Shown here piece by piece: positions 41,648 to 50,719 of a stretch of 64,000 nucleotides of DNA; the stretch's first letter is position 1, and each line of letters begins with the position of its first letter. The notes under the pieces were generated by a model. It ran no database searches. It was not told the DNA's origin and saw only the letters and a list, made by a program, of their open reading frames with translations. A program made the translations under genes and the position numbers. Source of the stretch: Hasllibacter sp. MH4015. GTDB lineage: Bacteria; Pseudomonadota; Alphaproteobacteria; Rhodobacterales; Rhodobacteraceae. The stretch lies in NCBI RefSeq assembly GCF_020177575.1, contig NZ_JAHTBK010000001.1, positions 3,550,001-3,614,000 of the forward strand. Reading direction: 5' to 3'.

Positions 41648-42475
41648 TTACTGGCGCCGCTCGACAACCGCGAATTCGACGCGGCGGTTCAAGGCTTCGG
41701 CTTCCTGGGTCGCTTCATCGAGCAACAATTGACGGGAGCCGAAGCCCACCGGTTCGTAGATGCTGGTGTCGTGGCCTGCGGCGGCGATCGCTTCGATCAC
41801 GGCTTCCGCACGTTCCCACGACAGCAAAAGGTTCTGGGTCTCGTCCCCGGTGCTGTCGGCATGGCCGCGCACAAGGACCCGCACATCGCCACAGACGGCC
41901 ACGCCCTCCGCGAAGGAGAAGGCGGCGTCCATATCCTCGGGCGCGGCATCGCGCGATCCGTGGGAGAAGCGGACCGACAGACGCTCCGCCGCCGCTTGCA
42001 GGTTGGAACGGCACAGCTCCGCCTGCTCCTCGGTCAGCGCGGGGCGCGGGTTGCGCCGCTCCTCGCGGCCCGTGGCGGCGTCGATCGACAGCGAGGTGAA
42101 GACCAGTTCCTCATCCTCCGCCGGGACCGGATCGCCGTCGGGCAATTCAAGCGCGGCTTCCAGGACGGGGGGCAACAGCTCCTCCAGATCCGGCTCGGCA
42201 ACGGGGGCCACGACCGGCTGCACCATGGCGGCGGGCGCCTGGGGAAGCACGGCAACCTCCGACATTGTGGGCGTGGCCTGGCGCACCTGCGTCTGGCCGG
42301 TGGCGAGGAAGCCGCCCGCGATGCCCGACAGGGTGAACAACCCCGCCGCCGCAAGCACCGACGGTGTCGCGACCAATTTCCGATAATGATCCGCCCGGCG
42401 CGATGCATGTGCCAAGGACCGACCAGCCGCCTGCGATTCCGCGTCTTTGCGTGCGCGTTTCCTGAAGACCGCCAT
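41648..42475 (-). CDS. OmpA-family peptidoglycan-binding protein
   Basis: This 275-residue protein has a cytoplasmic basic head (VFRKRARKDAESQA), a membrane-spanning segment (PSVLAAAGLFTLSGIAGGFL), an acidic linker and a C-terminal OmpA-like domain: VRVLVRGHADSTGDETQNLL, then RAEAVIEAIAAAGHDTS and AEALNRRVEFAVVERRQ. The domain contacts peptidoglycan, so this inner-membrane protein resembles MotB-like or Pal-like wall anchors, but no motor gene is near. The start is the ATG at 42475, since an upstream TTG is unlikely. It is followed by a coiled-coil membrane gene. Confidence 0.88.
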   Translation of the reverse strand: MAVFRKRARKDAESQAAGRSLAHASRRADHYRKLVATPSVLAAAGLFTLSGIAGGFLATGQTQVRQATPTMSEVAVLPQAPAAMVQPVVAPVAEPDLEELLPPVLEAALELPDGDPVPAEDEELVFTSLSIDAATGREERRNPRPALTEEQAELCRSNLQAAAERLSVRFSHGSRDAAPEDMDAAFSFAEGVAVCGDVRVLVRGHADSTGDETQNLLLSWERAEAVIEAIAAAGHDTSIYEPVGFGSRQLLLDEATQEAEALNRRVEFAVVERRQ

Positions 42476-42693
42476 CAAACCAACTCCGTTCTGTAGACGA
42501 TGGCGGCGAAGGGACCGGCGCCATCAGGGTACTCTACAGTTACACGTTTGGGCTGAGCGAATGGGTCGACCGACGCCCGCGACAGAGCGCGCGCCATCGC
42601 CGACGCTGAACAAGCGCCGGGTCCCGCGATCCCGGATTGGGGGACCAAATGCCGAAGAAAGGTCTTCGACCGGTGTGCTAACAACATACTCAC
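42475..42693 (-). CDS. Possible short gene upstream of the OmpA-family gene (doubtful)
   Basis: A 72-codon frame ends in TGATG, overlapping the OmpA-family start by one base, as coupled genes often do. Its C-terminal third (VTVEYPDGAGPFAAIVYRTE) has plausible codon use; the first part is Ala/Ser-rich without recognisable features, and there is no clear Shine-Dalgarno. It may be only leader sequence. I list it because of the overlap. Confidence 0.25.
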   Translation of the reverse strand: MSMLLAHRSKTFLRHLVPQSGIAGPGACSASAMARALSRASVDPFAQPKRVTVEYPDGAGPFAAIVYRTELV

Positions 42694-43028
42694 GTGTACC
42701 TGCCCGATGCCGGTGTTTTGTTTTTATCCGGCTTGCGATGAATCTGCCTTGTTGCGGAATCTCAGTCAACGAATTGGACAGATGTGCCACAATTGCCTGC
42801 CCTTGGCTGTTGCAGGAATGCCCATTTGCCGCAAGCGGGGCGCGCGTCACGAAGACGCAAACCTCAAGGATTGCAGGGAAATTCGGGCTGAGAAACGGGC
42901 AATCTGCGCCGCGCGTGCGCGCCGTTTCAAATGTGGCAACAATGGGGCGGGCGGCCCGGCGCTGGCTTGCAATCCGCGCGTTCGTCTCATAGGGCAAAGG
43001 CCGGATTTCTACGGTGGAGCGCGAGAGT
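42479..43028. other. 550-base gap upstream of pheS with no confident gene
   Basis: This stretch separates the divergent OmpA-family and pheS genes. Apart from a doubtful 72-codon frame at its left end it has no supported coding sequence. It has less GC bias in its middle (around 42690-42800) than its surroundings, which fits promoters. I saw no tRNA-like cloverleaf. A phenylalanine-rich leader peptide, expected if pheST were controlled by attenuation, was not seen either. Confidence 0.4.
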
Positions 43029-44102
43029 ATGGACGGCTTGGACGAGCTCAGGAAAAGCTGGCTGGACCGCATCGGCGGTGCCTCGGACGAAGGCACGCTG
43101 GAGGAGTTTCGCGTGGCCGCCCTCGGCAAGAAGGGCGAGATCAGCCTGAAGATGCGCGAGCTTGGGAAGATGACGCCGGAGGAACGGCAGGTGGCCGGCC
43201 CCGCGCTCAACGCCCTGAAGGATGAGGTCAACGCCGCCCTGACCGCCAAGAAGGCGGGGCTTGCCGACGCGGCGCTTGATGAGCGGCTGAAGGCCGAATG
43301 GCTGGACGTCACGCTTCCCGCCCGCCATCGCCGCCAGGGCACGATCCACCCGGTCAGCCAGGTCATGGAAGAGGTCACGGCGATCTTCGCGGATATGGGC
43401 TTCTCCGTCGCGGAAGGCCCGCAGATCGAGACGGATTTCTACAATTTCGACGCGCTGAACATCCCCGGCCACCACCCCGCGCGGGCCGAGATGGACACGT
43501 TCTACACCCATAGGGCCGAGGGCGATAACCGCCCGCCCCACGTCCTGCGCACCCACACGAGCCCCGTGCAGATCCGCCATATGGAGAAACACGGCGCGCC
43601 CTGCCGCATCATCGCGCCGGGCCGTGTGTATCGCGCCGATTACGACCAGACCCACACGCCGATGTTCCACCAGGTGGAGGGGCTGGTGCTCGACCGCGAC
43701 ATCTCCATGGCGAACCTGAAATGGGTGCTGGAGGAGTTTTACTCCGCCTTCTTCGGCACGACCGTCAAAACCCGCTTCCGCGCGTCCCACTTCCCCTTCG
43801 TGGAACCGGGCGCGGAGGTCGACATCCAGTGCTCGTTCGAAGGCGGCACGGTGAAGGTGGGTGAGGGCGACGATTGGCTGGAGATCCTGGGCTCAGGCAT
43901 GGTGCACCCCAAGGTGCTGGAGGCCGGCGGGATCGACCCGACCGAATACCAGGGCTTCGCCTTCGGCATGGGCATCGACCGGATCGCGATGCTGAAATAC
44001 GGCATCCCGGATCTGCGCGACTTCTTCGCGAGTGACCTGCGGTGGCTGCGCCACTACGGATTTGGTACGCTGGAGATGCCTAGCGTGCATGCGGGGGTTT
44101 GA
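43029..44102 (+). CDS. pheS: Phenylalanyl-tRNA synthetase alpha subunit
   Basis: This 357-residue class II synthetase subunit has a short N-terminal coiled-coil domain ([20 protein letters not shown]) and a catalytic core with motif 1 [20 protein letters not shown], the [19 protein letters not shown] block, motif 2 around [20 protein letters not shown] and motif 3 [17 protein letters not shown]. It pairs with pheT to charge tRNA-Phe. In most bacteria pheS and pheT are adjacent; here a 167-codon gene is wedged between. I prefer the ATG at 43029 over a GTG at 43014. Confidence 0.97.
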   Translation: MDGLDELRKSWLDRIGGASDEGTLEEFRVAALGKKGEISLKMRELGKMTPEERQVAGPALNALKDEVNAALTAKKAGLADAALDERLKAEWLDVTLPARHRRQGTIHPVSQVMEEVTAIFADMGFSVAEGPQIETDFYNFDALNIPGHHPARAEMDTFYTHRAEGDNRPPHVLRTHTSPVQIRHMEKHGAPCRIIAPGRVYRADYDQTHTPMFHQVEGLVLDRDISMANLKWVLEEFYSAFFGTTVKTRFRASHFPFVEPGAEVDIQCSFEGGTVKVGEGDDWLEILGSGMVHPKVLEAGGIDPTEYQGFAFGMGIDRIAMLKYGIPDLRDFFASDLRWLRHYGFGTLEMPSVHAGV

Positions 44103-44105
44103 GGG

Positions 44106-44606
44106 GTGGCCATCGCAAATTGGATTCCGGTACTCGTCACACTTGTCGGCTTAGTAGGCGGAGCAATAATTTACCAGATTCAAAAAGCCACGGATAGAAA
44201 GAACCAGATTCGGCAAGAGAGGCGTGAGCTCTACCGAAAGTTAGTGGTGGCTGTGCGTGAGTTGCCACGCGTCTTGGTGTACGAGGACGATGAGAAAATC
44301 GGCCGAGAACATGCAGCATTCTCCGCGCTGTTAGGTGAGCTGCTTGTTTGCGCTCCAGACAATGTTGTTGAAGGCTGCGGGTCGTTAGAGGACGCTGTCG
44401 ACGACGCTGTTATCGCCCGGCTTGAGGGTGGAGTCTCAGCCTTTTCTAAATCTGACGAGAATCACCCGTCTAAGATAGAACTCGCATTGGAAAAGGCAGT
44501 CTATGAGATGAGGCTGGATACTTTTGGCGATAGCAAAATTACCAAACAGATGATCGCTGCGATGATATCTGGTTTCGAAATCTCTATTGGGGTACGTATT
44601 CCATGA
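44106..44606 (+). CDS. Orphan membrane-anchored protein inserted between pheS and pheT
   Basis: This 166-residue protein starts with GTG three bases after the pheS stop and ends overlapping the pheT start (ATGA). It has one N-terminal membrane segment (NWIPVLVTLVGLVGGAIIYQ), a charged KATDRKNQIRQERRELYRKL helix, and a cytoplasmic helical region. The base composition is clearly lower in GC than its neighbours: 44161-44220 and 44521-44580 each have 24 G/C in 60. This points to recent acquisition. I do not recognise the family. Single-TM proteins with a long helical domain, inserted between conserved genes, occur among defence or mobile cargo genes, but no partner gene is visible here. Confidence 0.8.
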   Translation: MAIANWIPVLVTLVGLVGGAIIYQIQKATDRKNQIRQERRELYRKLVVAVRELPRVLVYEDDEKIGREHAAFSALLGELLVCAPDNVVEGCGSLEDAVDDAVIARLEGGVSAFSKSDENHPSKIELALEKAVYEMRLDTFGDSKITKQMIAAMISGFEISIGVRIP

Positions 44607-47011
44607 AATTCACCCTCTCCTGGCTAAAGGATCACCTCGACACGGACGCCTCGGTCCAAGCCATCACCGACGCTCTCACCGACCTCGGGCTTGAGGTGGA
44701 GGAGGTGGAGGATCGCGCCGAGCGTCTGAAAGACTTCACCATCGCCCACATCCAATCCGCCGAGAAGCATCCGGAGGCCGACCGGCTGCGGATCTGTCAG
44801 GTCGAGACCGACGACGGCGTGCAGCAGATCATCTGCGGTGCGCCCAATGCGCGGGCGGGGATCAACGTGGTGCTGGCGAAACCGGGTGACTATATCCCCG
44901 GCCTCGACATCACCATCGGCGTCGGCAAGATCCGCGGTGTGGAGAGTTTCGGCATGATGGCCTCCGAAAAGGAGCTTTTGCTGTCCGACGAGCATAACGG
45001 CATCATCGAGTTGGAGGACGCGCGGGTTGGCGAGAAGTTCGTGGATTGGCTGGCCGCGCATGATCCCGCCAAGGTCGATCCGGTGATCGAAATCGCGATC
45101 ACGCCCAACCGGCAGGACGCGCTGGGGGTTCATGGTATCGCGCGGGACCTCGCCGCGCGCGGCCTTGGCACCCTGAAGCCCCATGATCCGCAGCCCGTCC
45201 CCGGCACCTATCAAAGCCCGATCAACGTCACGATTGACGCCGACACGCTCGACGACGCCCCCCATTTCACCGGGCGTCTGATCCGCGGCGTGAAGAACGG
45301 CCCCTCCCCGCAATGGTTGCAAGACCGCCTGCGCGCCATCGGGTTGCGCCCGATCTCTGCTCTGGTGGACATCACCAACTATTTCACCTTCGACCAGAAC
45401 CGCCCCCTTCACGTCTTTGACGCCGACAAGGTCTCGGGCGACCTGCGCGTCCACCGCGCCGATGGGGGGGAGCGGATCACTGCGCTGGATGAAAAGGACT
45501 ACACGCTCCAGCCCGGCCAGATCGCGATTTCCGACGACAAGGGCGTTGAAAGCATCGCTGGCGTGATGGGCGGCGCGGAAAGCGGCTGCACCGAGAAGAC
45601 AGTGAATGTCTTCCTGGAATCCGCGTGGTGGGACCCGGTTCGCGTCGCCTATACGGGCCGCGCGCTGAAGATCAATTCCGACGCGCGATACCGCTTCGAA
45701 CGCGGCGTGGACCCGGAATACACAAGGCCCGGTCTGGAGGCCGCGACGCAGATGATCCTCGATCTGTGCGGGGGGGAGGCGTCAGAGGTGGTGGAGGCCG
45801 GGTCCGCACCCGCCACCGCGCGCAGCTACACCCTGCGGCCGGGCCGCGCGAAATCGCTCGTCGGCATGGACGTGGCGCGAGAAGAGCAGATCCGCATCCT
45901 GACCGCCCTTGGATTCAGCGCGTCGGGCTCCGGGGATGACATCGAGGTCTGGGTGCCAAGCTGGCGCCGCGACGTGCAGGGAGAGGCCGATTTGGTGGAG
46001 GAAGTGGCCCGCGTCACCTCCCTGTCGAACCTGGAGCCGCAACCCCTGCCACGCGCCAAGGCAGGCGTGCCCGCCCCGGTGCTGACACCGATGCAATTGC
46101 GCGAACGCGCGGCGCGGCGGACCAGTGCGGCGCTCGGCTACAACGAATGCGTGACCTATTCGTTCATCGACAAGGCGGCGGCGGAATTGTTCGGCGGCGG
46201 CTCGGACGCCGTGATGCTGGACAACCCGATTTCCTCCGAAATGTCCCACATGCGCCCGGCACTTCTGCCCGGCCTCTTGCAGGCGGCCTCGCGCAACCAG
46301 GCGCGGGGGATGATGGACATGGCCCTGTTCGAGGTGGGCGCGGCGTTCCATGGCGGAGAGCCGGGTGAACAGCACCTGGTCGCCTCGGGCCTCCTGATCG
46401 GCCATACCGGCCCGCGTGACCCCCATGGCGCGCGGCGCGCCGTGGACGTGTTCGACGTGAAGGCCGATGCGGAGGCCGTGTTGGCCGCCATCGGCGCACC
46501 TTCCAAGGCCCAGATCCTGCGCGGGGCGCGGGAATGGTGGCATCCCGGTCGTCACGGGATGATCTGCCTCGGCCCGAAAAAGGTGCTTGGCATCTTTGGC
46601 GAGGTGCACCCGAAAATCTTGTCGGCGATGGATGTCAAAGGCCCGGCCATGGCCTTCACGATCTTCCCCGAGGAGGTGCCCTTGCCGCGCAGCAAGTCGG
46701 CCAGCCGGGGGGCCGTGACCATGTCGGACCTGCAATCGGTAGAACGGGATTTCGCCTTTGTCGTGGCGGCGGATGTTGCGGCACTTGACCTCGTGAACGC
46801 CGCTGCGGGCGCTGACAAGGCGCTGATCGAAGAGGTGCGCGTGTTTGATGAGTTCATCGGCGGAACGCTTGGCGATAATAAGAAATCGCTCGCCATCACG
46901 GTCCGGATGCAACCGCGCGACAAGACATTGACCGAGGACGAGATCGAAGCGGTTGCCGCCAGGATCGTCGAGAAGGTCACGAAGGCCACGGGCGGCACGC
47001 TGCGCGGCTGA
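44603..47011 (+). CDS. pheT: Phenylalanyl-tRNA synthetase beta subunit
   Basis: This 802-residue subunit has the full bacterial layout: an N-terminal tRNA-binding OB-fold (FTIAHIQSAEKHPEADRLRI), the B3/B4 editing domain with the ITPNRQDALGVHG block, a B5 domain, and a C-terminal anticodon-binding FDX-ACB domain (RDFAFVVAADVAALDLVNAA, then KSLAITVRMQPRDKTLTEDE). The start overlaps the stop of the inserted orphan gene by four bases, so its translation may now be coupled to that gene rather than to pheS. Confidence 0.96.
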   Translation: MKFTLSWLKDHLDTDASVQAITDALTDLGLEVEEVEDRAERLKDFTIAHIQSAEKHPEADRLRICQVETDDGVQQIICGAPNARAGINVVLAKPGDYIPGLDITIGVGKIRGVESFGMMASEKELLLSDEHNGIIELEDARVGEKFVDWLAAHDPAKVDPVIEIAITPNRQDALGVHGIARDLAARGLGTLKPHDPQPVPGTYQSPINVTIDADTLDDAPHFTGRLIRGVKNGPSPQWLQDRLRAIGLRPISALVDITNYFTFDQNRPLHVFDADKVSGDLRVHRADGGERITALDEKDYTLQPGQIAISDDKGVESIAGVMGGAESGCTEKTVNVFLESAWWDPVRVAYTGRALKINSDARYRFERGVDPEYTRPGLEAATQMILDLCGGEASEVVEAGSAPATARSYTLRPGRAKSLVGMDVAREEQIRILTALGFSASGSGDDIEVWVPSWRRDVQGEADLVEEVARVTSLSNLEPQPLPRAKAGVPAPVLTPMQLRERAARRTSAALGYNECVTYSFIDKAAAELFGGGSDAVMLDNPISSEMSHMRPALLPGLLQAASRNQARGMMDMALFEVGAAFHGGEPGEQHLVASGLLIGHTGPRDPHGARRAVDVFDVKADAEAVLAAIGAPSKAQILRGAREWWHPGRHGMICLGPKKVLGIFGEVHPKILSAMDVKGPAMAFTIFPEEVPLPRSKSASRGAVTMSDLQSVERDFAFVVAADVAALDLVNAAAGADKALIEEVRVFDEFIGGTLGDNKKSLAITVRMQPRDKTLTEDEIEAVAARIVEKVTKATGGTLRG

Positions 47012-47137
47012 GGCGGGGTTTACGCCCGGCCCGTGGGATCGCCGATGGCCCGGCTGGCCCTTGCGGCGGAATGGGCTAGTTTCGATCCATCTACCGGTGT
47101 CGGGCGCCGTTTCTAAGGCAAGGAGAAGGAGGCGAAC

Positions 47138-47587
47138 ATGTCGCTCAAGGTCTATCTATCGGGCGAAATCCACACCGATTGGAGGGAGCGGATCATCGAC
47201 GGGTCGACCGACCTCGACGTGACGTTCTCCGCCCCGGTGACGGATCACGCAGCAAGTGACGATTGCGGTGTCGCGATCCTGGGGGAAGAGCCCGACAAGT
47301 TCTGGCACGACCACAAGGGCGCGAAGGTCAACGCAATCCGCACCCGCCACGGGATCGAGAATGCCGATGTCGTCGTCGTGCGGTTCGGGGAAAAATACAA
47401 GCAATGGAATGCGGCATTCGACGCGGGCTTTGCCAGCGCGCTCGGCAAGCCGCTGATCGTCCTGTCGATGCCGGACCATCAACATGCCTTGAAAGAGGTC
47501 CACGCCGCATCCCTCGCCGTGGCGGAGGAGCCGGAGCAGGTGGTGCAGATCTTGCGCTACGTGCTGACCGGCGGCCTGCCGGGCTGA
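47138..47587 (+). CDS. ytoQ: YtoQ family protein
   Basis: This 149-residue cytoplasmic protein belongs to the YtoQ family: VYLSGEIHTDWRERIIDG, FSAPVTDHAASDDCGVAILG, NAIRTRHGIENADVVVVRFG and GKPLIVLSMPDHQHALKEV. The Rossmann-like fold resembles nucleoside 2-deoxyribosyltransferases, but activity is unproven. A strong Shine-Dalgarno (AAGGAGAAGGAGG) precedes the ATG. It stands alone between pheT and the convergent GST gene. Confidence 0.9.
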   Translation: MSLKVYLSGEIHTDWRERIIDGSTDLDVTFSAPVTDHAASDDCGVAILGEEPDKFWHDHKGAKVNAIRTRHGIENADVVVVRFGEKYKQWNAAFDAGFASALGKPLIVLSMPDHQHALKEVHAASLAVAEEPEQVVQILRYVLTGGLPG

Positions 47588-47608
47588 CGCCGCAGAAGCC
47601 CAGGGCAA

Positions 47609-47643
47609 AAATTGAGAGCGCGCCGGAGGGACCGACGCGCTCT
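47609..47643 (-). terminator. Rho-independent terminator of the GST gene
   Basis: On the minus strand, an 8-base stem AGAGCGCG/CGCGCTCT (47636-47643 with 47615-47622) is followed by CAATTTTTG. It lies between the convergent ytoQ and GST genes. Confidence 0.72.
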
Positions 47644-47681
47644 GCGACATTCCGGGCGGCGGGGCAACGCGCCCGCGGGCC

Positions 47682-48383
47682 TCAGCCCTCGCGCGGCGGG
47701 GTTTGCCGCCCGACCTTCACCGCCTCCCGCTCCAGGAACCGGTCCAGGTAGCCCGGCACGTTCTTCAGGTCGTTCCAGCCGACGATGTCCTTCACCTCGT
47801 AGAAATCAAGGGCCGCAAGCCACGGCGCGATGGCGATGTCGGCGATGGAATAGTCGCCCGCGATCCACTCCTGGCCGTCCAGCGCCTTGTCCAGAACGCC
47901 AAGAAGGCGTTTGGCCTCATCGACGTAACGCTGTTTGGGGCGCGGGTCGTCGATCTCCGCCCCGGCGAACTTGGAGAAAAAGCCAAGCTGCCCGAACATC
48001 GGCCCAAGCCCGCCCATCTGGAACATCACCCATTTGATGACCTGGTATTTCTCGGCCTCGTTCCGGCCGATCAGCTTGCCGGTCTTCTCAGCCAGGTAGA
48101 TCAGGATCGCACCGGATTCCCACAATTCGATCGGCGCGCCGCCCGGTCCATCAGGGTCGATGATGGCGGGGATCTTGTTGTTGGGATTGAGGCTGAGGAA
48201 TTCGTCGCTTTTCACGTCGGCATCCGACAGGGTCACGCGATGCGCCTCGTAGGGCAGGCCAAGTTCCTCCAGCGCGATGGATGCCTTCACGCCGTTGGGC
48301 GTCGGGAAGGAGTAGAGCTGGATCTTGGTCGGGTCCTCGGCGGGCCAGCGGCTGTTGATCGGATGGTCGGTGATGGCGGTCAT
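47682..48383 (-). CDS. Glutathione S-transferase family protein (Nu-class-like)
   Basis: This 233-residue protein has a thioredoxin-fold N-terminal domain starting at KIQLYSFPTPNGVKASIALE, where TPNG is typical for Nu-class disulfide-bond oxidoreductases such as YfcG/YghU, and a C-terminal helical domain with AGDYSIADIAIAPWLAALDF. The middle PNNKIPAIIDPDGPGG binds the glutathione backbone. Nu-class enzymes reduce disulfides or peroxides with two glutathiones. A 150-base gap separates its start from mscL on the opposite strand. Confidence 0.92.
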   Translation of the reverse strand: MTAITDHPINSRWPAEDPTKIQLYSFPTPNGVKASIALEELGLPYEAHRVTLSDADVKSDEFLSLNPNNKIPAIIDPDGPGGAPIELWESGAILIYLAEKTGKLIGRNEAEKYQVIKWVMFQMGGLGPMFGQLGFFSKFAGAEIDDPRPKQRYVDEAKRLLGVLDKALDGQEWIAGDYSIADIAIAPWLAALDFYEVKDIVGWNDLKNVPGYLDRFLEREAVKVGRQTPPREG

Positions 48384-48480
48384 GGTGATCCCTCGGTTCA
48401 GAAATGTAGCGGGGCGCAGTTATGTCCCCTTGCCTTGGGTAAATAGGGCTGGCTTCTTACAGTTGCGATAGGGGGGGGCT

Positions 48481-48494
48481 GTGCGCGTGCGCAC
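48481..48494. repeat. Palindrome in the GST-mscL control region
   Basis: GTGCGC-GT-GCGCAC (48481-48494) lies about 50 bases upstream of mscL and could be an operator. A possible mscL promoter, TTGGGT (48435-48440), 17 bases, TACAGT (48458-48463), lies just before it, but both boxes are weak. Confidence 0.35.
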
Positions 48495-48543
48495 CTATGG
48501 ACAGCACCCCTGAACAACGAACAGGACTGGGTGGACAAACCTC

Positions 48544-48972
48544 ATGATTCAAGAATTCAAGGACTTCATCGCCAAGGGCAATGTCATGGACATGGCCGTC
48601 GGCATCATCATCGGCGCGGCCTTCACGGCCATCGTCACCTCGCTTGTGGGCGATCTCATCAACCCGATCATCGCGCTGTTTACCGGCGGGATCGACTTCT
48701 CGGGCTGGTTCTACATCCTGGGCGACGGCGAATGCGCCTCGGTCGATGCCTGTGCGGAGGCGGGGATTCCGATCTTTGCCATCGGCAATTTCATCATGGC
48801 GATCATCAACTTCCTCATCATCGCCTTCGTGGTGTTCATGCTGGTCAAGATGGTCAACCGGGTGAAGGCGGCGGCGGAGAAGCCCGAAGAGGTCGCCCCC
48901 GAAGTGGAGTCCGGCCCGAGCGAGCTGGACATCCTGATCGAGATCCGCGACGGCCTGAAGGCACGCGGCTGA
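48544..48972 (+). CDS. mscL: Large-conductance mechanosensitive channel MscL
   Basis: This 142-residue channel opens under extreme membrane tension. The N-terminal amphipathic helix and TM1 ([20 protein letters not shown], then [20 protein letters not shown]) and the second TM ([20 protein letters not shown]) are conserved, and the C-terminal helix is acidic. The periplasmic loop has two Cys residues ([13 protein letters not shown]), which could form a disulfide. A strong terminator follows the stop. Confidence 0.97.
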   Translation: MIQEFKDFIAKGNVMDMAVGIIIGAAFTAIVTSLVGDLINPIIALFTGGIDFSGWFYILGDGECASVDACAEAGIPIFAIGNFIMAIINFLIIAFVVFMLVKMVNRVKAAAEKPEEVAPEVESGPSELDILIEIRDGLKARG

Positions 48973-48995
48973 TCCACGGCAGAGCATTGCCGATC

Positions 48996-49029
48996 ACGGC
49001 CCGTTTCGGAATCCCGAAGCGGGCCGTTT
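48996..49029 (+). terminator. Rho-independent terminator of mscL
   Basis: A 14-base stem (48996-49009 with 49014-49027, one G-T pair), a 4-base loop and a following T triplet. It also separates mscL from the second RidA gene. Confidence 0.78.
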
Positions 49030-49080
49030 GCTGTATGATCCGGGTGGAACGTGCGGACGACCCGATCCGGAGGACAAATC

Positions 49081-49566
49081 ATGCCGACACCCGAAGCAAG
49101 GATCACGGCCCTCGGCCTGACCCTGCCGCCATCTCTGACCATCCCAAGCGGCCTGCACCTGCCGTTTTCCTTCGTGAATGTCCGGGGGGATCGTGCTGTG
49201 TTCTCGGGGCATCCGAAGCACGGTCTCGACGGCGCGATCGAGGGGCCGTTCGGGACCCTGGGGCAGGATTTGTCGACCGAGGATGGCTATGACGCAGCGC
49301 GCGGCGTGGCCCTGTCGGTTCTGGCAAACCTGAAGGCGGAAATCGGCGACCTGAACCGGATCATCGGCTGGGTCAGGGTCTTCGGAATGGTCACATCCGC
49401 CCCCGGCTATACGGAGCAGCACCTCGTCGTGAACGGGTTCAGCGACCTGATCGTGGAGGTGTTCGGCCCGGATATCGGCCGCCACGCCCGATCCGCAATC
49501 GGGGTGGCGGCCTTGCCCATGGGCTTCGCGATGGAGATCGAGGGGGAGGTGCTGATCGCCCCCTGA
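49081..49566 (+). CDS. RidA family protein (second copy)
   Basis: This 161-residue RidA/YjgF superfamily member belongs to the longer, less canonical subgroup also represented at 26743. It has PFSFVNVRGDRAVFSGHPKH, ARGVALSVLANLKAEIGDLN, IGWVRVFGMVTSAPGYTEQH and GRHARSAIGVAALPMGFAME, retaining the Arg of the imine hydrolase site. A GGAGGAC Shine-Dalgarno is present. It converges on ald, with a short hairpin between the stops. Confidence 0.88.
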   Translation: MPTPEARITALGLTLPPSLTIPSGLHLPFSFVNVRGDRAVFSGHPKHGLDGAIEGPFGTLGQDLSTEDGYDAARGVALSVLANLKAEIGDLNRIIGWVRVFGMVTSAPGYTEQHLVVNGFSDLIVEVFGPDIGRHARSAIGVAALPMGFAMEIEGEVLIAP

Positions 49567-49600
49567 CCGCCCCATCTGCCGTGCCTGAGGGTGCCCTCGC

Positions 49601-50719
49601 TCAGGCCTTGACGGCCAGGCCCGGGGACAGGACGTCGATCCCCAGCGCCTTGCCGACCGCGTAGTTCGTCAGCTTGCCTTCATGGGTGTTCAAACCCTCC
49701 AACAGGTGCGGATCGTCGGCGCAGGCCTGCCTCCACCCCTTGTCGGCCAGGGCCAGCATGAATGGCATCGTGGCATTGCCGAGCGCGAGGGTCGACGTCC
49801 GGGCGACGGCGCCGGGCATGTTCGCAACGCAGTAATGCACGATCCCGTCGACCTCATAGATCGGGTCCTGGTGGGTGGTGGCCTTCGACGTCTCGAAACA
49901 CCCGCCCTGGTCAATGGCCACGTCAACGATCACCGCGCCGGTCTTCATCGTAGACAGTTGATCCTTCGTCACCAGCTTCGGGGCAGCGGCGCCGGGGATC
50001 AATACGGCCCCGATCACCATGTCGGCGCTCGTGATAAGCTGTGCCGTGGCATCGGCGCTGGCGTAGCGGGTCTTGAACGCACCGCGATAAGCGTCGTCGA
50101 GGTAGCGCAGGCGCGGCAGGGAGCGATCAAGGATCGTCACATCCGCGCCCATACCGGCGGCCACGCGGGCGGCCTGCGTGCCGACCACGCCGCCGCCGAT
50201 CACCACGACCTCTGCCGGGCCCACGCCGGGCACGCCGCCCATCAGCACGCCGCGCCCGCCATTGGCCTTCTGCAGGGCCCACGATCCGACCTGCGGCGCA
50301 AGACGCCCCGCAACCTCGGACATCGGGGCCAGCAGGGGCAGGCCGCCATTGCGATCGGTCACCGTTTCATAGGCGATTGCGGTCACGCCGCTCTCCAGCA
50401 GATCGCGGGTCTGCTCCGGATCGGGGGCAAGGTGGAGATACGTGAACAGGATCTGCCCCGCGCGCAGCTGCTTGCGCTCCGCCGCCTGGGGTTCCTTGAC
50501 CTTCACGATCATCTCCGCCTCGGCAAAGACCGCCTCCGCCGTATCGGCGATCCCGGCCCCCACGGCGCGGTAATCGTCGTCCGTGAAGCCTGCCCCGAGG
50601 CCCGCACCGGCCTGCATCGTCACCCGGTGGCCATGGGCCACGGCTTCGCGCGCGGCGGCCGGCGTCAGGCCGACGCGAAATTCCTGCGGCTTGATCTCTG
50701 TTGGGCATCCGATGTGCAT
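49601..50719 (-). CDS. ald: Alanine dehydrogenase
   Basis: This 372-residue NAD-dependent enzyme interconverts L-alanine and pyruvate plus ammonia. Catalytic residues K75 (VKVKEPQ) and H96 (FTYLHLAPD) are conserved; the NAD-binding fold has GPAEVVVIGGGVVGTQAARV, followed by VIVDVAIDQGGCFETSKATT. The start at 50719 (MHIGCPTEIKPQEFRVGLTP) is the family N-terminus. Upstream on the other strand is an Lrp/AsnC regulator 127 bases away, the usual arrangement for alanine-responsive control. Confidence 0.96.
   Translation of the reverse strand: MHIGCPTEIKPQEFRVGLTPAAAREAVAHGHRVTMQAGAGLGAGFTDDDYRAVGAGIADTAEAVFAEAEMIVKVKEPQAAERKQLRAGQILFTYLHLAPDPEQTRDLLESGVTAIAYETVTDRNGGLPLLAPMSEVAGRLAPQVGSWALQKANGGRGVLMGGVPGVGPAEVVVIGGGVVGTQAARVAAGMGADVTILDRSLPRLRYLDDAYRGAFKTRYASADATAQLITSADMVIGAVLIPGAAAPKLVTKDQLSTMKTGAVIVDVAIDQGGCFETSKATTHQDPIYEVDGIVHYCVANMPGAVARTSTLALGNATMPFMLALADKGWRQACADDPHLLEGLNTHEGKLTNYAVGKALGIDVLSPGLAVKA

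Noticed and set aside
42524-43378. 284-codon minus-strand frame across the pheS upstream gap
   Set aside because: More than a third of it is antisense to pheS, and the Ser/Arg-rich translation has no features.
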